This document shows positions 7,291-16,224 of a DNA stretch of 64,000 bases, piece by piece; the stretch's first letter is position 1, and each line of letters opens with the position of its first letter. The notes under the pieces are model-generated. The model was not told the DNA's origin. It did not search any database and saw nothing but the letters and a program-made list of their open reading frames with translations. This stretch comes from Paenibacillus taichungensis (GTDB lineage: Bacteria > Bacillota > Bacilli > Paenibacillales > Paenibacillaceae). Where the stretch lies: NCBI RefSeq assembly GCF_003287275.1, contig NZ_QEVW01000001.1, positions 405,419 through 469,418 on the forward strand. Direction: 5' to 3'. Made by a program: the position numbers and the translations under genes.

Positions 7291-9195
7291 ATGATTTCGG
7301 AACTGCAATTTTTTATGCGAAAGCTGCATCGTGTAACGGGCCCAGTCTTATATTGGAATCTGTTGGGCATGATCTGCATTAGTCTGATGGAAGGGATCGG
7401 CATATATATGCTCGTTCCGATGTTAAGTCTTATTGGTATTTTTGAAATGGGTTCTACAGGTCTGCACTTACCCTGGATATCAGAATTTTTAAATCGTTTT
7501 CCGGAAAATGGCCGGCTGCTGCTGGTGCTGCTGACCTTTGTCCTCATTGTCTCTGGACAGGCGTGGCTACAACGTCTTCAGACGATTCGTAACACTCGAA
7601 TTCAGCAGCAATTTGTTCGAACGCTGCGCATGGAAACCTATCGTGCCATCATTATGGCGCAGTGGTCTTTTTTTCTCCAAAAACGAAAATCCGATTTTAA
7701 TCATATATTAACGACCGAACTTGCCCGTGTCAGTCAGGGAACGAATATTATGCTGCAAATGGCGGCTTCCTTGATCTTCACCGGCATTCAAATCGGCCTG
7801 GCCTTCTGGTTGTCTGCCAAGTTAACTGCCCTTGTCCTGGTCTGCGGATTGGTATTGTTTATTGTCTTGAGAAAATTCGTGAAAAGGGCAAAACAAATTG
7901 GGGATCAGACGTCGGAATATTCTCAGAGCTATTATAACGGTATTACAGAGCACTTTAATGGAATCAAGGATATTAAGAGCAATATGCTCGAAAAATCACA
8001 TATTAGCTGGTTTGAACGTATGTGTGGGCGAATTGAACGTAACGTGGTTCAGTTCAGCCAGTTGAACAGCGGCACACAATTGATTCATCGAATATCCGCG
8101 GCAGTCATTATTGCTGCTTTTATCTATTTATCTCTACATGTACTCGCTGTCCCTCCGGCAAGTTTATTGCTCATTATTCTGATCTTTTCACGGTTGTGGC
8201 CACGATTCACTTCTATTCAATCCAATCTGGAGTATATGAGTTCGATGCTGCCCGCGTTTCAGATTGTGAGAGAGTTACAGACAGAAACCGAGAAAAGCCG
8301 TGAGATTAGCGAAAAAACGGTTAATACTGGTGAACCATATGATGAGGAGTTATCGGTTCCCGGTCCTCGTTCGGTCAGAATGAAGGCCCAGGCCATGCTG
8401 AATGAGCAGCAGACAGCTAGCGATATGCTGCCCATTGAACCCCTGGTGCTAAAGGAGTCTATCGAGTGTCAGCAAGTGAATTATCGCTATGAAGGCAGCG
8501 ATACCTACTCGTTATACGAAGCGTATGCATCCATCCCTGCAAAAGGCATGACGGCCATTGTAGGCAAGTCAGGAGCAGGGAAGAGCACGATGATTGATTT
8601 GATTATGGGACTCATACGTCCGGAGAGTGGTCAGATTTTGGTGGATGGGGTGCCGTTAACCGCGAATCGATTGTTAGCCTGGAGAAGTTCAATCGGATAT
8701 GTCTCTCAGGACCCTTTTCTGTTCCATACAAGTATTCGTGAAAATTTGCGCCTGGTTGATCCAAATGCCAGTGAGGAACAGATGTGGCAGGCATTACAGT
8801 TCTCATCGTCTGCAGCGTTTGTCCGCAAACTTCCGCAAGGACTGGATACCATTATCGGTGATCGGGGCATCCGCCTGTCCGGTGGTGAACGTCAGCGTTT
8901 GGTGCTTGCCCGCGCTATGCTCCGGAACCCTTCTGTATTGGTATTGGATGAGGCGACAAGTGCGCTGGATAGTGAGAACGAACAACATATTCATGAGGCT
9001 CTTGAACACCTGAAAGGGCATGTGACTGTTATTGTTATCGCCCACCGATTATCCACCATTCGAACAGCGGATCGAGTGATTGTATTGGATGAAGGCCGGG
9101 TGATCCAACAAGGGGGTTATCAACAGTTGTCTACTGATCCGGTTGGCACATTCAGCAAACTGTTGAACATGCAGGCGGGTGTCGTGGGTCAATGA
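7291..9195 (+). CDS. ABC transporter, lasso peptide exporter (D)
   Basis: This fused half-transporter of 634 residues probably exports the mature lasso peptide and gives immunity. The N-terminal 300 residues hold the membrane segments. The C-terminal ATPase has Walker A GKSGAGKST (about 425-433), the LSGGERQR signature (about 530) and Walker B VLVLDEATSAL. No N-terminal peptidase domain is seen, as expected where B2 removes the leader. A hydrophilic linker of about 60 residues (about 330-390) is longer than usual. It starts three bases after the nucleotidyltransferase and is the last gene of the operon. Confidence 0.9.
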   Translation: MISELQFFMRKLHRVTGPVLYWNLLGMICISLMEGIGIYMLVPMLSLIGIFEMGSTGLHLPWISEFLNRFPENGRLLLVLLTFVLIVSGQAWLQRLQTIRNTRIQQQFVRTLRMETYRAIIMAQWSFFLQKRKSDFNHILTTELARVSQGTNIMLQMAASLIFTGIQIGLAFWLSAKLTALVLVCGLVLFIVLRKFVKRAKQIGDQTSEYSQSYYNGITEHFNGIKDIKSNMLEKSHISWFERMCGRIERNVVQFSQLNSGTQLIHRISAAVIIAAFIYLSLHVLAVPPASLLLIILIFSRLWPRFTSIQSNLEYMSSMLPAFQIVRELQTETEKSREISEKTVNTGEPYDEELSVPGPRSVRMKAQAMLNEQQTASDMLPIEPLVLKESIECQQVNYRYEGSDTYSLYEAYASIPAKGMTAIVGKSGAGKSTMIDLIMGLIRPESGQILVDGVPLTANRLLAWRSSIGYVSQDPFLFHTSIRENLRLVDPNASEEQMWQALQFSSSAAFVRKLPQGLDTIIGDRGIRLSGGERQRLVLARAMLRNPSVLVLDEATSALDSENEQHIHEALEHLKGHVTVIVIAHRLSTIRTADRVIVLDEGRVIQQGGYQQLSTDPVGTFSKLLNMQAGVVGQ

Positions 9196-9229
9196 CACTT
9201 CTCCGTGAATTCGTGAAAAAACAAAGCAA

Positions 9230-9258
9230 AAAGGCGCGCCATTAGAGGCAGCGCCTTT
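9230..9258 (-). terminator. Rho-independent terminator of the APS kinase gene
   Basis: AAAGGCGC (9230-9237) pairs with GCGCCTTT (9251-9258). On the minus strand the stem is followed by a T-rich run, so it mainly serves cysC. The plus strand has only a weak T tract, so it may act partly for the lasso operon. Confidence 0.7.
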
Positions 9259-9329
9259 GATCTGTATGTATCGGGCAAAAGAAAAGGAAGGGAAGAGGAA
9301 TAGTAATTCAACATGGTTATCTTTTTCGT

Positions 9330-9968
9330 CTAGTGAACAATGGCATTGCTAACAGGCTGCGGCAGTTGAAAAGCACCAACACGTTCCAGATGTTGCACAA
9401 TTTCATGCACGGCTTCTTCAATGGACAGCTCTTCCGTATCAATGATCAGTGTAGGATCTTCTGGAATATCATAAGGGGCAGAGATTCCTGTGAAATGTGG
9501 AATGGCACCGCTGCGGGCCTTTTTGTAAAGCCCCTTCGGATCACGGCGTTCGCATTCTTCGATCGAACAACGGACATAAATTTCAATGAAATCATCAGCC
9601 TCAAAGAGCTGTTTAACCATATTCCGGTCTTGTGCATCTGGCGAGATAAAGGCGGAAAGAACAAATAACCCGGCATCTACCATCAACTTGGATACTTCAC
9701 CAATCCGGCGCAGATTTTCTTGCCGATCCTCAGCCGTGAACCCAAGATCCCGATTCAGTCCATGACGTACGTTATCCCCATCAAGTACGTAACAATGAAC
9801 CCCTTTTTCGTACAGATACTGCTCCAGGGCAAATGCAAGCGAGGACTTTCCTGCGCCGGATAGGCCGGTGAACCATAAGGCACGACTGTGATGACCGTTA
9901 TGTTTCTCCCTGTCCTGCCTGTTTAAGCTGGATTGCTGCCAGGTAATGTTACGTTCTTCCTTTGACAT
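9330..9968 (-). CDS. cysC: Adenylylsulfate kinase (APS kinase)
   Basis: It phosphorylates adenylylsulfate at the 3' position to make PAPS, the sulfuryl donor of sulfotransferases and the substrate of PAPS reductase. The 212-residue protein has the P-loop GLSGAGKS (35-42), the [15 protein letters not shown] motif and the FISPDAQDR and [12 protein letters not shown] segments typical of CysC. It converges on the lasso operon. No ATP sulfurylase or sulfite-reduction gene is in view, so its place next to a sulfotransferase-containing cluster may reflect PAPS supply for peptide sulfation rather than cysteine synthesis. This link is inference. Confidence 0.93.
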   Translation of the reverse strand: MSKEERNITWQQSSLNRQDREKHNGHHSRALWFTGLSGAGKSSLAFALEQYLYEKGVHCYVLDGDNVRHGLNRDLGFTAEDRQENLRRIGEVSKLMVDAGLFVLSAFISPDAQDRNMVKQLFEADDFIEIYVRCSIEECERRDPKGLYKKARSGAIPHFTGISAPYDIPEDPTLIIDTEELSIEEAVHEIVQHLERVGAFQLPQPVSNAIVH

Positions 9969-10116
9969 GGATATCCGCCTCTTCCTACTTATGATATGTA
10001 TAATATTTTAACATATTTACAAGATTATAGCACCTTCTGAATTTGACGGAATTTAGCGTGAATCGATGACAATTCGGGTATAGATTTAGTACATACATAG
10101 CAGGAGGAAGACCAAC

Positions 10117-10515
10117 ATGAACAATAACATACACAACATACAGGTATATTTTCAGTGCGCGGATTGCGATCAGGATATTCGGGCAATCTTTGCTCAAGAG
10201 CAAGTCAGTGCGGTTCGCTGTTCAGAGTGTGGTAGAGCATACACATTGATGAAGCCTACCATTGGTGACGAGATTTTACTTGATTGGGAGCAGGAGGCTC
10301 TATATCATAAATTGCGCGCTGATCGCTCTGAACATGATAATCATAATATGTCTGCCCTGATTATTAAAGTAATTGAGCTGTTAACCTGGCGGGATAGTGG
10401 TGATGGTCAGACACGTGCCATAGAGATGGTTAGAGAATGGTTGGCTTCCAGTGGAAAACCTCAGACCTTACTTGAATTGTTTCATCATCCTGAGCGAGAT
10501 AACAAACGGTTTTGA
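10117..10515 (+). CDS. Hypothetical protein with zinc ribbon
   Basis: This 132-residue protein has no name I recognise. Near the N-terminus are two CxxC pairs (QCADCDQD and RCSECGRAY) about 22 residues apart, as in a small zinc ribbon. The remainder is acidic and probably helical, with no membrane segment or signal peptide. The start has a good AGGAGGAAG site. It stands alone between divergent cysC and pdaA. Confidence 0.7.
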   Translation: MNNNIHNIQVYFQCADCDQDIRAIFAQEQVSAVRCSECGRAYTLMKPTIGDEILLDWEQEALYHKLRADRSEHDNHNMSALIIKVIELLTWRDSGDGQTRAIEMVREWLASSGKPQTLLELFHHPERDNKRF

Positions 10516-10672
10516 ACGGAGAAATGAGAACTGGGGCTCCATGGTGTGTAAGTATGTGATGCGATCTGTAATCGGAATTTACATACATTAGCTGTTCCTG
10601 TGGCATATTACCTGAAGGTGTTCGTGATAGGAAACGACAAACCGAATTTTTCAGGAACAGGAGCGGATAGCA

Positions 10673-11452
10673 ATGAAGCGAATGGTTCTTTACATGCTGC
10701 TGGCTGTATTGACGTTCGGTATATTACCGGCACATACTGAAGCATCGCCAATAAATGGAGCATATCATTTTGGCTTCAAAAAGAGCCAAAATGGCCAGTT
10801 GCCTTCCATTGATCAGGAAGGATTTAAGGAGATATTACAGCATAACGATGCCATTTTCCTGGGGGATACAAAACAGAAAGAGCTGTATCTTACGTTTGAT
10901 AACGGTTATGAAAATGGGTTTACGCCAGCTATATTGGATGTTCTGCGCGACAAAAAAGTGCCGGCTGCTTTTTTTGTCACCGGACATTATCTGAAAGACC
11001 AGCCTGAATTGGTGAAGCGAATGTCGGCAGAAGGCCATATTGTGGGTAACCACTCCTGGAGCCATCCCGATATGACCCGAGTTTCCAATGAAAAAATAAG
11101 AACAGAGCTTGATCAGGTACGATCTGAGGTCAATCGGTTGACTGGACAGCAAGCGACCTTCTTGCGGCCACCACGTGGCATTTTTAACAACCGGACGCTT
11201 GCAGAGAGCCACGCTCAAGGTTACGTTAATGTGTTTTGGTCCGTTGCCTATAAAGATTGGGATACCAAAGTGCAACGTGGGACAGAGTATGCACGTCAGC
11301 AAGTCCTGAAACAGCTTCATCCGGGAGCAGTCATTCTGCTTCACTCTGTGTCGAAGGATAACACGGAGGCGCTTGCTTCCATCATTGATGAGGCACGTAA
11401 GCAAGGATATGCGTTCAAAAGTTTGAATGATCTGAAAACAAAAAGTTATTAA
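10673..11452 (+). CDS. pdaA: Polysaccharide deacetylase, PdaA-type (spore cortex)
   Basis: PdaA removes the N-acetyl group from muramic acid during spore cortex synthesis, allowing muramic delta-lactam formation needed for germination. The 259-residue protein has a signal peptide or membrane anchor (about 1-24), the hallmark LTFDNGYENG (73-82) with Asp76, and the metal-binding NHSWSH motif (His127, His131), followed by RPPRGIFN. Length is close to the Bacillus protein (about 263). Upstream, TGATGCG and CATACATTA near 10557-10590, 18 bases apart, weakly resemble a sigma-F/G promoter. Confidence 0.88.
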   Translation: MKRMVLYMLLAVLTFGILPAHTEASPINGAYHFGFKKSQNGQLPSIDQEGFKEILQHNDAIFLGDTKQKELYLTFDNGYENGFTPAILDVLRDKKVPAAFFVTGHYLKDQPELVKRMSAEGHIVGNHSWSHPDMTRVSNEKIRTELDQVRSEVNRLTGQQATFLRPPRGIFNNRTLAESHAQGYVNVFWSVAYKDWDTKVQRGTEYARQQVLKQLHPGAVILLHSVSKDNTEALASIIDEARKQGYAFKSLNDLKTKSY

Positions 11453-11472
11453 TTTTACATGTTTACAATAGA

Positions 11473-11511
11473 AAAGGGCATCCTGAGCTATGGTAGCTTA
11501 GGGTGCCCTTT
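11473..11511. terminator. Bidirectional terminator between pdaA and degV
   Basis: AAAGGGCA...TGCCCTTT with an inner CCTGAGCTA/TAGCTTAGG stem gives a long, nearly perfect hairpin between two convergent genes. Confidence 0.85.
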
Positions 11512-11587
11512 CTGGTTTGGTCTTTGATGGGTTCAGCAGACATAATTTTAATCATTAAGGAAACACGTTGTGTGATGAGAGGGTCTT

Positions 11588-12436
11588 TTATAGAACCGTG
11601 TTATAAATGATACCGATCGTTTTGGGACCACAATGACTACATATAACGCAGCCAGCCGTAGTTAATTCCACTCGTGCTCCAGTCTGCTCCTGCAGAGACT
11701 TTTGCAAATCCAGCGCGTCTTCTTCGGCCATGGTATGCACGACGATAACGAGATCACTGTCGATCTGTTCCTTATGGTTAAGTGTGTTTTGCAGCATTTG
11801 TTCAAGAGCCTTTTCGCGTTTGCCACGCACCTTGTATGCAGGTGACATCTTGCCATCGGCTACCCGAATGACGGGGCGAATTTTGAGCAGACTGCCAATC
11901 AGGTTTTGCATGCCAGAGCAGCGTCCACCTTTGTACAGATACTCCAACGTATCGATGACAAATTCAGTTCGCACATTTGGTTTGATGGCTTCAACGAGAT
12001 GTGTAATCTCCGTCAGGCTTTGCCCTTTTTCTGCTGCATGAACTGCCTTCATGACCATGAGACCAATCCCGGAAGAAAGATTCAGAGAGTCCACGACAGA
12101 GATGCGACCTTCCGGAAATTCGGAACTGGCCAATCTTGCATTTTGGTAAGTTGACGAAAGTTCAGATGACAAGCTGATATATAAGATATCATACCCTTGT
12201 TCTATGTAAGGTTGAAATGCCGTCATGAAATCAGCAGGTGAAGGTGCAGCCGTTTTGGGCAGACGCCCATCCCTGCTTACACGTTCATATAGCTGCTCCG
12301 GCTTAATTTCAGCACCGTCCTTCAGTGATTCCTCACCGAACACGACATATAGAGGGATGATACCGATATCGTGTTGCTGGATCCATGCTGGGGCCAGATC
12401 ACTTGTGCTGTCCGTGAAAATTTTGATTCGTGACAT
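11588..12436 (-). CDS. DegV family fatty-acid-binding protein
   Basis: DegV/FakB proteins bind a fatty acid and, in FakAB systems, present it to the kinase FakA for phosphorylation. The 282-residue product begins with the family motif IFTDSTSDL, has the PLYVVFGEESLKDG segment, SLSSELSSTYQNA and VVDSLNLSSGIG, and the FVIDTLEYLYKGGRCS region. Ribosome-binding site AAAGGAG precedes the ATG. Which fatty acid it binds cannot be told; no fakA gene is in view. Confidence 0.9.
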   Translation of the reverse strand: MSRIKIFTDSTSDLAPAWIQQHDIGIIPLYVVFGEESLKDGAEIKPEQLYERVSRDGRLPKTAAPSPADFMTAFQPYIEQGYDILYISLSSELSSTYQNARLASSEFPEGRISVVDSLNLSSGIGLMVMKAVHAAEKGQSLTEITHLVEAIKPNVRTEFVIDTLEYLYKGGRCSGMQNLIGSLLKIRPVIRVADGKMSPAYKVRGKREKALEQMLQNTLNHKEQIDSDLVIVVHTMAEEDALDLQKSLQEQTGARVELTTAGCVICSHCGPKTIGIIYNTVL

Positions 12437-12555
12437 GTCAATCTCCTTTGGATACGAGAATTTGGCAATAGAATGATCAAATGAACCATGTTCAGATGGA
12501 TCAGTGTTATTCCATTAACATTTTTAAAGAATGAATGTGAAGCGGATTTACGCTT

Positions 12556-13032
12556 CTACATCATATAGATACCTGCAATTATAAGCCCTGCAAACGCCAG
12601 AATCATGACTCCACTGAGAATGGTTCCGATGATAGCAAAGACTTTTTTACGATTTTTGAGAATGAGCCCGATCACACCGAGAATGAGTCCAGCCAGATTA
12701 AGAATCAGACAAACCAGAACAGCCAGAGAAGCCAGAACAACTGCTGGATGTAATGCAATCTCTTCCACTTGGATCGGTGTAGTTACGACGCCAATTGTAC
12801 TGTTGATAGCCATTGTGGCAATAACTAAAGTCAGCATGTAACCAATGATCGAGACCAATCCAATCACAAAACTTGCAATACCAGGCCCGGAATGTTTCAA
12901 TCGACCCATGGATGGATCTTCAAGGTCGGAGGGGTAAGGTGTAAATAGATTATCATGATTGGGTTCTGAGTAATACGTAGTGGAATCGGATTGATACGGA
13001 TGATGGTTATTTTGGTTATTTTGATTATCCAT
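12556..13032 (-). CDS. DUF4190-type small membrane protein
   Basis: The first 50 residues are polar, rich in Asn, His, Tyr and Pro. Then come a GIASFVIGLVSIIGYML hydrophobic segment and two further ones (about 95-120 and 130-155), matching the DUF4190 layout. Function unknown. It is transcribed alone; the ribosome-binding site is AAGGGAGGG. Confidence 0.7.
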   Translation of the reverse strand: MDNQNNQNNHHPYQSDSTTYYSEPNHDNLFTPYPSDLEDPSMGRLKHSGPGIASFVIGLVSIIGYMLTLVIATMAINSTIGVVTTPIQVEEIALHPAVVLASLAVLVCLILNLAGLILGVIGLILKNRKKVFAIIGTILSGVMILAFAGLIIAGIYMM

Positions 13033-13311
13033 AAATGGTGTATCCCTCCCTTAATCGTGTTCATGAGTGTAATTAACCTAATCAGGGTATTATGATTCTC
13101 ATCAAGAGAATGAAGGCATTCCTTTTTACTTTTCCATAAAAATCGATAAAAATCAAGGTTTAACGCCAGTTTTCGTCGATTTTGAGGCAAAAGCGAAGTA
13201 AAGTATATATAACCAGACATATAAATGCCTTCGCATCGTAACTGGCTGGTAAACACTGCAAGGATTCGCTAAAATAAATAGTTAAGAGATGAATTAAGGG
13301 AGAGAAGGCAA

Positions 13312-13698
13312 ATGCAACGGAAATGGATGATGCTTGGTGCTGTGCTGACAATGCTTTCTGTAGCTATTGGTGCATTTGGTGCACATATGCTCAAGGAAAA
13401 AATTGGTGCAGACGCCATAGCCGTGTATGAAACCGGAGTGCAGTACCACATGATACATGCAATCGGACTGCTGATTATTGGTCTTACAGCGGGTCAACTT
13501 GGACCGTCCACCAAGCTCAAGTGGGCAGCACGCTTGCTGTTTATCGGAATTATCATATTCTCGGGCAGTCTGTATGTACTGAGTATTTCAGGTATTAAAA
13601 TATTGGGAGCCATCACGCCAATCGGCGGGGTAGCCTTTATTGTCGGATGGTTGTTATTAGCACTAGACGTATGGCAGCGGGGAAAAGATCGCTCATAA
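13312..13698 (+). CDS. DUF423 family membrane protein (YwdK-like)
   Basis: This is a 128-residue protein with four hydrophobic segments. The N-terminal GAFGAHMLKEK motif and the YHMIHAIGLL segment are characteristic of the DUF423 family (Bacillus YwdK). Function is not established. The ATG follows a GGGAGAGAAGG site. Confidence 0.85.
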   Translation: MQRKWMMLGAVLTMLSVAIGAFGAHMLKEKIGADAIAVYETGVQYHMIHAIGLLIIGLTAGQLGPSTKLKWAARLLFIGIIIFSGSLYVLSISGIKILGAITPIGGVAFIVGWLLLALDVWQRGKDRS

Positions 13699-13771
13699 TG
13701 ATTTGCAATATTTGGGCGTAGTTATGGATCAATTACGATGTACCAGTTCATTGTTACACGAATGAACACCT

Positions 13772-13825
13772 AAAAAAGCAACTTGCCTGGGAAATGTTAT
13801 CGAATTCCCCCGTAAGTTGCTTTTT
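13772..13825. terminator. Bidirectional terminator
   Basis: AAAAAGCAACTT (from 13772) pairs with AAGTTGCTTTTT (to 13825) across a 25-base loop, between convergent genes. Confidence 0.8.
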
Positions 13826-13843
13826 GTTTGAATGTTCATTGAG

Positions 13844-14422
13844 TTAGAGAAACTCATCAATTTCATTGGTTCGGAACGTATACACTTGTTTTTCATCCAC
13901 ATGGTAGACGCTTACAATGCTGGTATCCCGATCAAAATTCAAGATTCGGCATGGAATGCTCTGATGCCGTCCGTTCTTGTTGTTCACAACGATCCGAGTA
14001 AGACGGTTTTCTTTGATAAGGGTATCAATCCATACATCGAATGAATTTCCGTTGGTAGTGTTGGATGCTTCGGTTGAAGGAGCTTTCTGGGAATCAGGTG
14101 TTTCGATTTCTTTTTGTGGTTTGACTGGAACGGTTGAAGCCGTCGCTTGATTTAATGAAGAGTTCTTCTGTCTTGCATTGGATTGTGATTTTTTTCTTTC
14201 TTTATGAAGAAAGGCGAATGAGTCCTTTTTGGACTGCAGTGTCACTTCAATAATTTTGCCAAGCTCTATGCCGGATTGAATCCGGAAGTCTGCAATTTGT
14301 TCCTCTTTGTTTATGAACTCCAACAGGGACTGCAGTGCCAATGCATTCGAGCGGCTCTTAATAAGAATATCGACATTGAATAAAAAGCCGATTTCTTCTT
14401 CGTTGGATATGGTTTCTTTCAT
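13844..14422 (-). CDS. Hypothetical protein, possible C-terminal Sm-like small barrel
   Basis: A 192-residue protein I cannot name. Residues 1-75 look folded (strands and helices). Residues 78-125 are a low-complexity linker rich in Lys, Ser, Gln, Pro and Thr. The last 60 residues (LTRIVVNNKNGRH through RTNEIDEFL) have the alternating strand pattern, with the 'NG' turn and final 'I.EF' strand, of an Sm/Hfq-like or similar small beta barrel. That reading is by eye only. Monocistronic. Confidence 0.55.
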   Translation of the reverse strand: MKETISNEEEIGFLFNVDILIKSRSNALALQSLLEFINKEEQIADFRIQSGIELGKIIEVTLQSKKDSFAFLHKERKKSQSNARQKNSSLNQATASTVPVKPQKEIETPDSQKAPSTEASNTTNGNSFDVWIDTLIKENRLTRIVVNNKNGRHQSIPCRILNFDRDTSIVSVYHVDEKQVYTFRTNEIDEFL

Positions 14423-14653
14423 TCATCCCAGCCCCGTTAAAAGATATGTCAGCAAAAACATGCTTCAATACACTATATCATTAAAATGGCAATAATCATA
14501 GTGCTGGAGACATAGAAAATGAGCGAGCCACTTAGGCTAATTCAAGTACAACCATATGCATTTCCAATCCTTTTCCGCAGGTGTCCACACGGCTATCCGG
14601 AATGAGGCATACAATTATCGTGACCTGTTCAAGAGGAGGTGTATCTGGAAATT

Positions 14654-14956
14654 ATGGTGACGATGGAGCCGATTGTGGTTGGAGAGCATGTGTTGGTCGG
14701 GGTAGAGGTTAAGCTGCCGAAAACGACATTACTGACGATTAATACATCCAAAGGATATATCATGTGCGGAGCACTCGATGTGGGATTACTTAATGAGAAG
14801 CTTGGGGATCGCAAGATTATTGCAGCTCGGGCGGTTGGTGTGCGCACATTGGAACAGCTGCTTCATGCGCCTATGGAGTCGGTGACAACGGAAGCCGAAG
14901 CCATGGGCATTACGGTTGGCATGACGGGTGTAGAAGCATTGCTCAAGATGATCTGA
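14654..14956 (+). CDS. yunC: DUF1805 protein, YunC-like
   Basis: The product is 100 residues from the ATG at 14654. It matches my memory of Bacillus YunC along its length, including VKLPKT, KGYIMCGALDV, LLNEKL and RAVGVRT. The start is set by that alignment: YunC also begins four residues before a Pro-Ile pair. An in-frame GTG at 14639 overlaps the AGGAGGT ribosome-binding site and is rejected. Biochemical role unknown. Confidence 0.85.
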   Translation: MVTMEPIVVGEHVLVGVEVKLPKTTLLTINTSKGYIMCGALDVGLLNEKLGDRKIIAARAVGVRTLEQLLHAPMESVTTEAEAMGITVGMTGVEALLKMI

Positions 14957-15057
14957 GTACAAGGATGATTACGGATGATTAATCCCTATTCAAAGTCGAT
15001 TACGATCACATCAGTACTCATTTAAACGTCGAATACATTATCATCTACAAAAATGAG

Positions 15058-15088
15058 AAAGGGCTCCCCAATCGGGAAGCCCTTTTTT
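15058..15088. terminator. Terminator between yunC and mtnA
   Basis: GGGCTCCCC pairs with GGGAAGCCC, flanked by an A run on one side and a T run on the other, so it can act in both directions for these convergent genes. Confidence 0.85.
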
Positions 15089-15128
15089 ATAACCCATCCT
15101 AAAAAACGATAAAACATGCTTCCACTAA

Positions 15129-16202
15129 TTAAGCTTCATCTTTGGCGAATAAGGCAGCCAGATTCTCTTTGAAAGGAGCGCGAACGACGCCTTTTTCCGT
15201 AATAATGGCCGTTACATATTCGTTAGGAGTGACGTCAAACGCCGGGTTGAATACTTTTACACCTTGCGGTGCTGTACGTTTGCCAAAACCTTCGGTTACT
15301 TCCTCCGCAGCACGTTCCTCAATCGGAATGAGATCGCCGGATGGCGTAGACAGGTCAATGGTGGACAGCGGGCTGGCTACATAGAATGGAATATTGTGCG
15401 CTTTGGCAAGGACCGCTACGCTGTAAGTTCCGATTTTATTAGCTACATCCCCATTGGCAGCAACGCGGTCTGTACCCACGATAACTGCCTGAATCCAGCC
15501 TTTGGACATCACCATACCAGCCATGTTGTCGCAGATCAGAGTAACGTCAATACCGGCTTGCTGGAGCTCGAAGGCCGTGAGGCGTGCACCTTGAAGGACA
15601 GGGCGGGTTTCGTCTGCGAATACTTTTAGGTTAATGCCGCGCTCGTGAGCGAGGTACATCGGTGCAGTCGCCGTTCCGTATTTTGCAGTCGCAAGTCCGC
15701 CTGCATTACAGTGTGTAAGTACACCCATACCGTCTGCGAACAAAGGGAGAGCGTTTTCACCGATAAGGCGGCACACTTCTTCGTCTTCTTTCTGAATTAA
15801 GAGAGCTTCTGCTTCAAGAGCAGCATTGTTTTCTTCGATGTTTGCACCGGCTTCAGCGAGATCACTGGCTTTTTGCATCATACGATCCAACGCCCAGAAC
15901 AGGTTTACAGCCGTTGGGCGGGAAGTGGCAAGATGAGCACAGATGGATTTTACATGATCCAGCCAACCTTGTACGGCAAGTCCGTCATATGCCTTGGCAC
16001 CGAGCACTACACCAAATGCAGCAGCAATCCCGATCGCCGGAGCACCGCGTACTTTCATCGAGTGGATGGATTCCCATACCTCTTCGGGCGTGTACAGTTT
16101 CAACATCAGAATTGTTTCAGGCAGCAGACGTTGGTCAAGCATTTCAAGCTTGTCCTGTTTCCATATAAGGGAGGACAGAGGCTGATGTTCAGGGGTTGTC
16201 AT
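15129..16202 (-). CDS. mtnA: Methylthioribose-1-phosphate isomerase
   Basis: MtnA converts 5-methylthioribose-1-phosphate to methylthioribulose-1-phosphate in the methionine salvage pathway. The 357-residue protein contains [23 protein letters not shown] (catalytic Cys), DNMAG and [17 protein letters not shown] (catalytic Asp), all typical of the family, which is related to eIF2B subunits. It follows mtnK by 22 bases on the same strand and acts on the kinase product. Later salvage genes (mtnBCDW) are not in this window. Confidence 0.95.
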   Translation of the reverse strand: MTTPEHQPLSSLIWKQDKLEMLDQRLLPETILMLKLYTPEEVWESIHSMKVRGAPAIGIAAAFGVVLGAKAYDGLAVQGWLDHVKSICAHLATSRPTAVNLFWALDRMMQKASDLAEAGANIEENNAALEAEALLIQKEDEEVCRLIGENALPLFADGMGVLTHCNAGGLATAKYGTATAPMYLAHERGINLKVFADETRPVLQGARLTAFELQQAGIDVTLICDNMAGMVMSKGWIQAVIVGTDRVAANGDVANKIGTYSVAVLAKAHNIPFYVASPLSTIDLSTPSGDLIPIEERAAEEVTEGFGKRTAPQGVKVFNPAFDVTPNEYVTAIITEKGVVRAPFKENLAALFAKDEA

Positions 16203-16224
16203 GGATGTTCCTCCGTTCCTTGAG

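Noticed and set aside
9330..9968. cysC as a direct member of the lasso operon
   Set aside because: It is on the opposite strand with its own terminator; only a functional link through PAPS is proposed.
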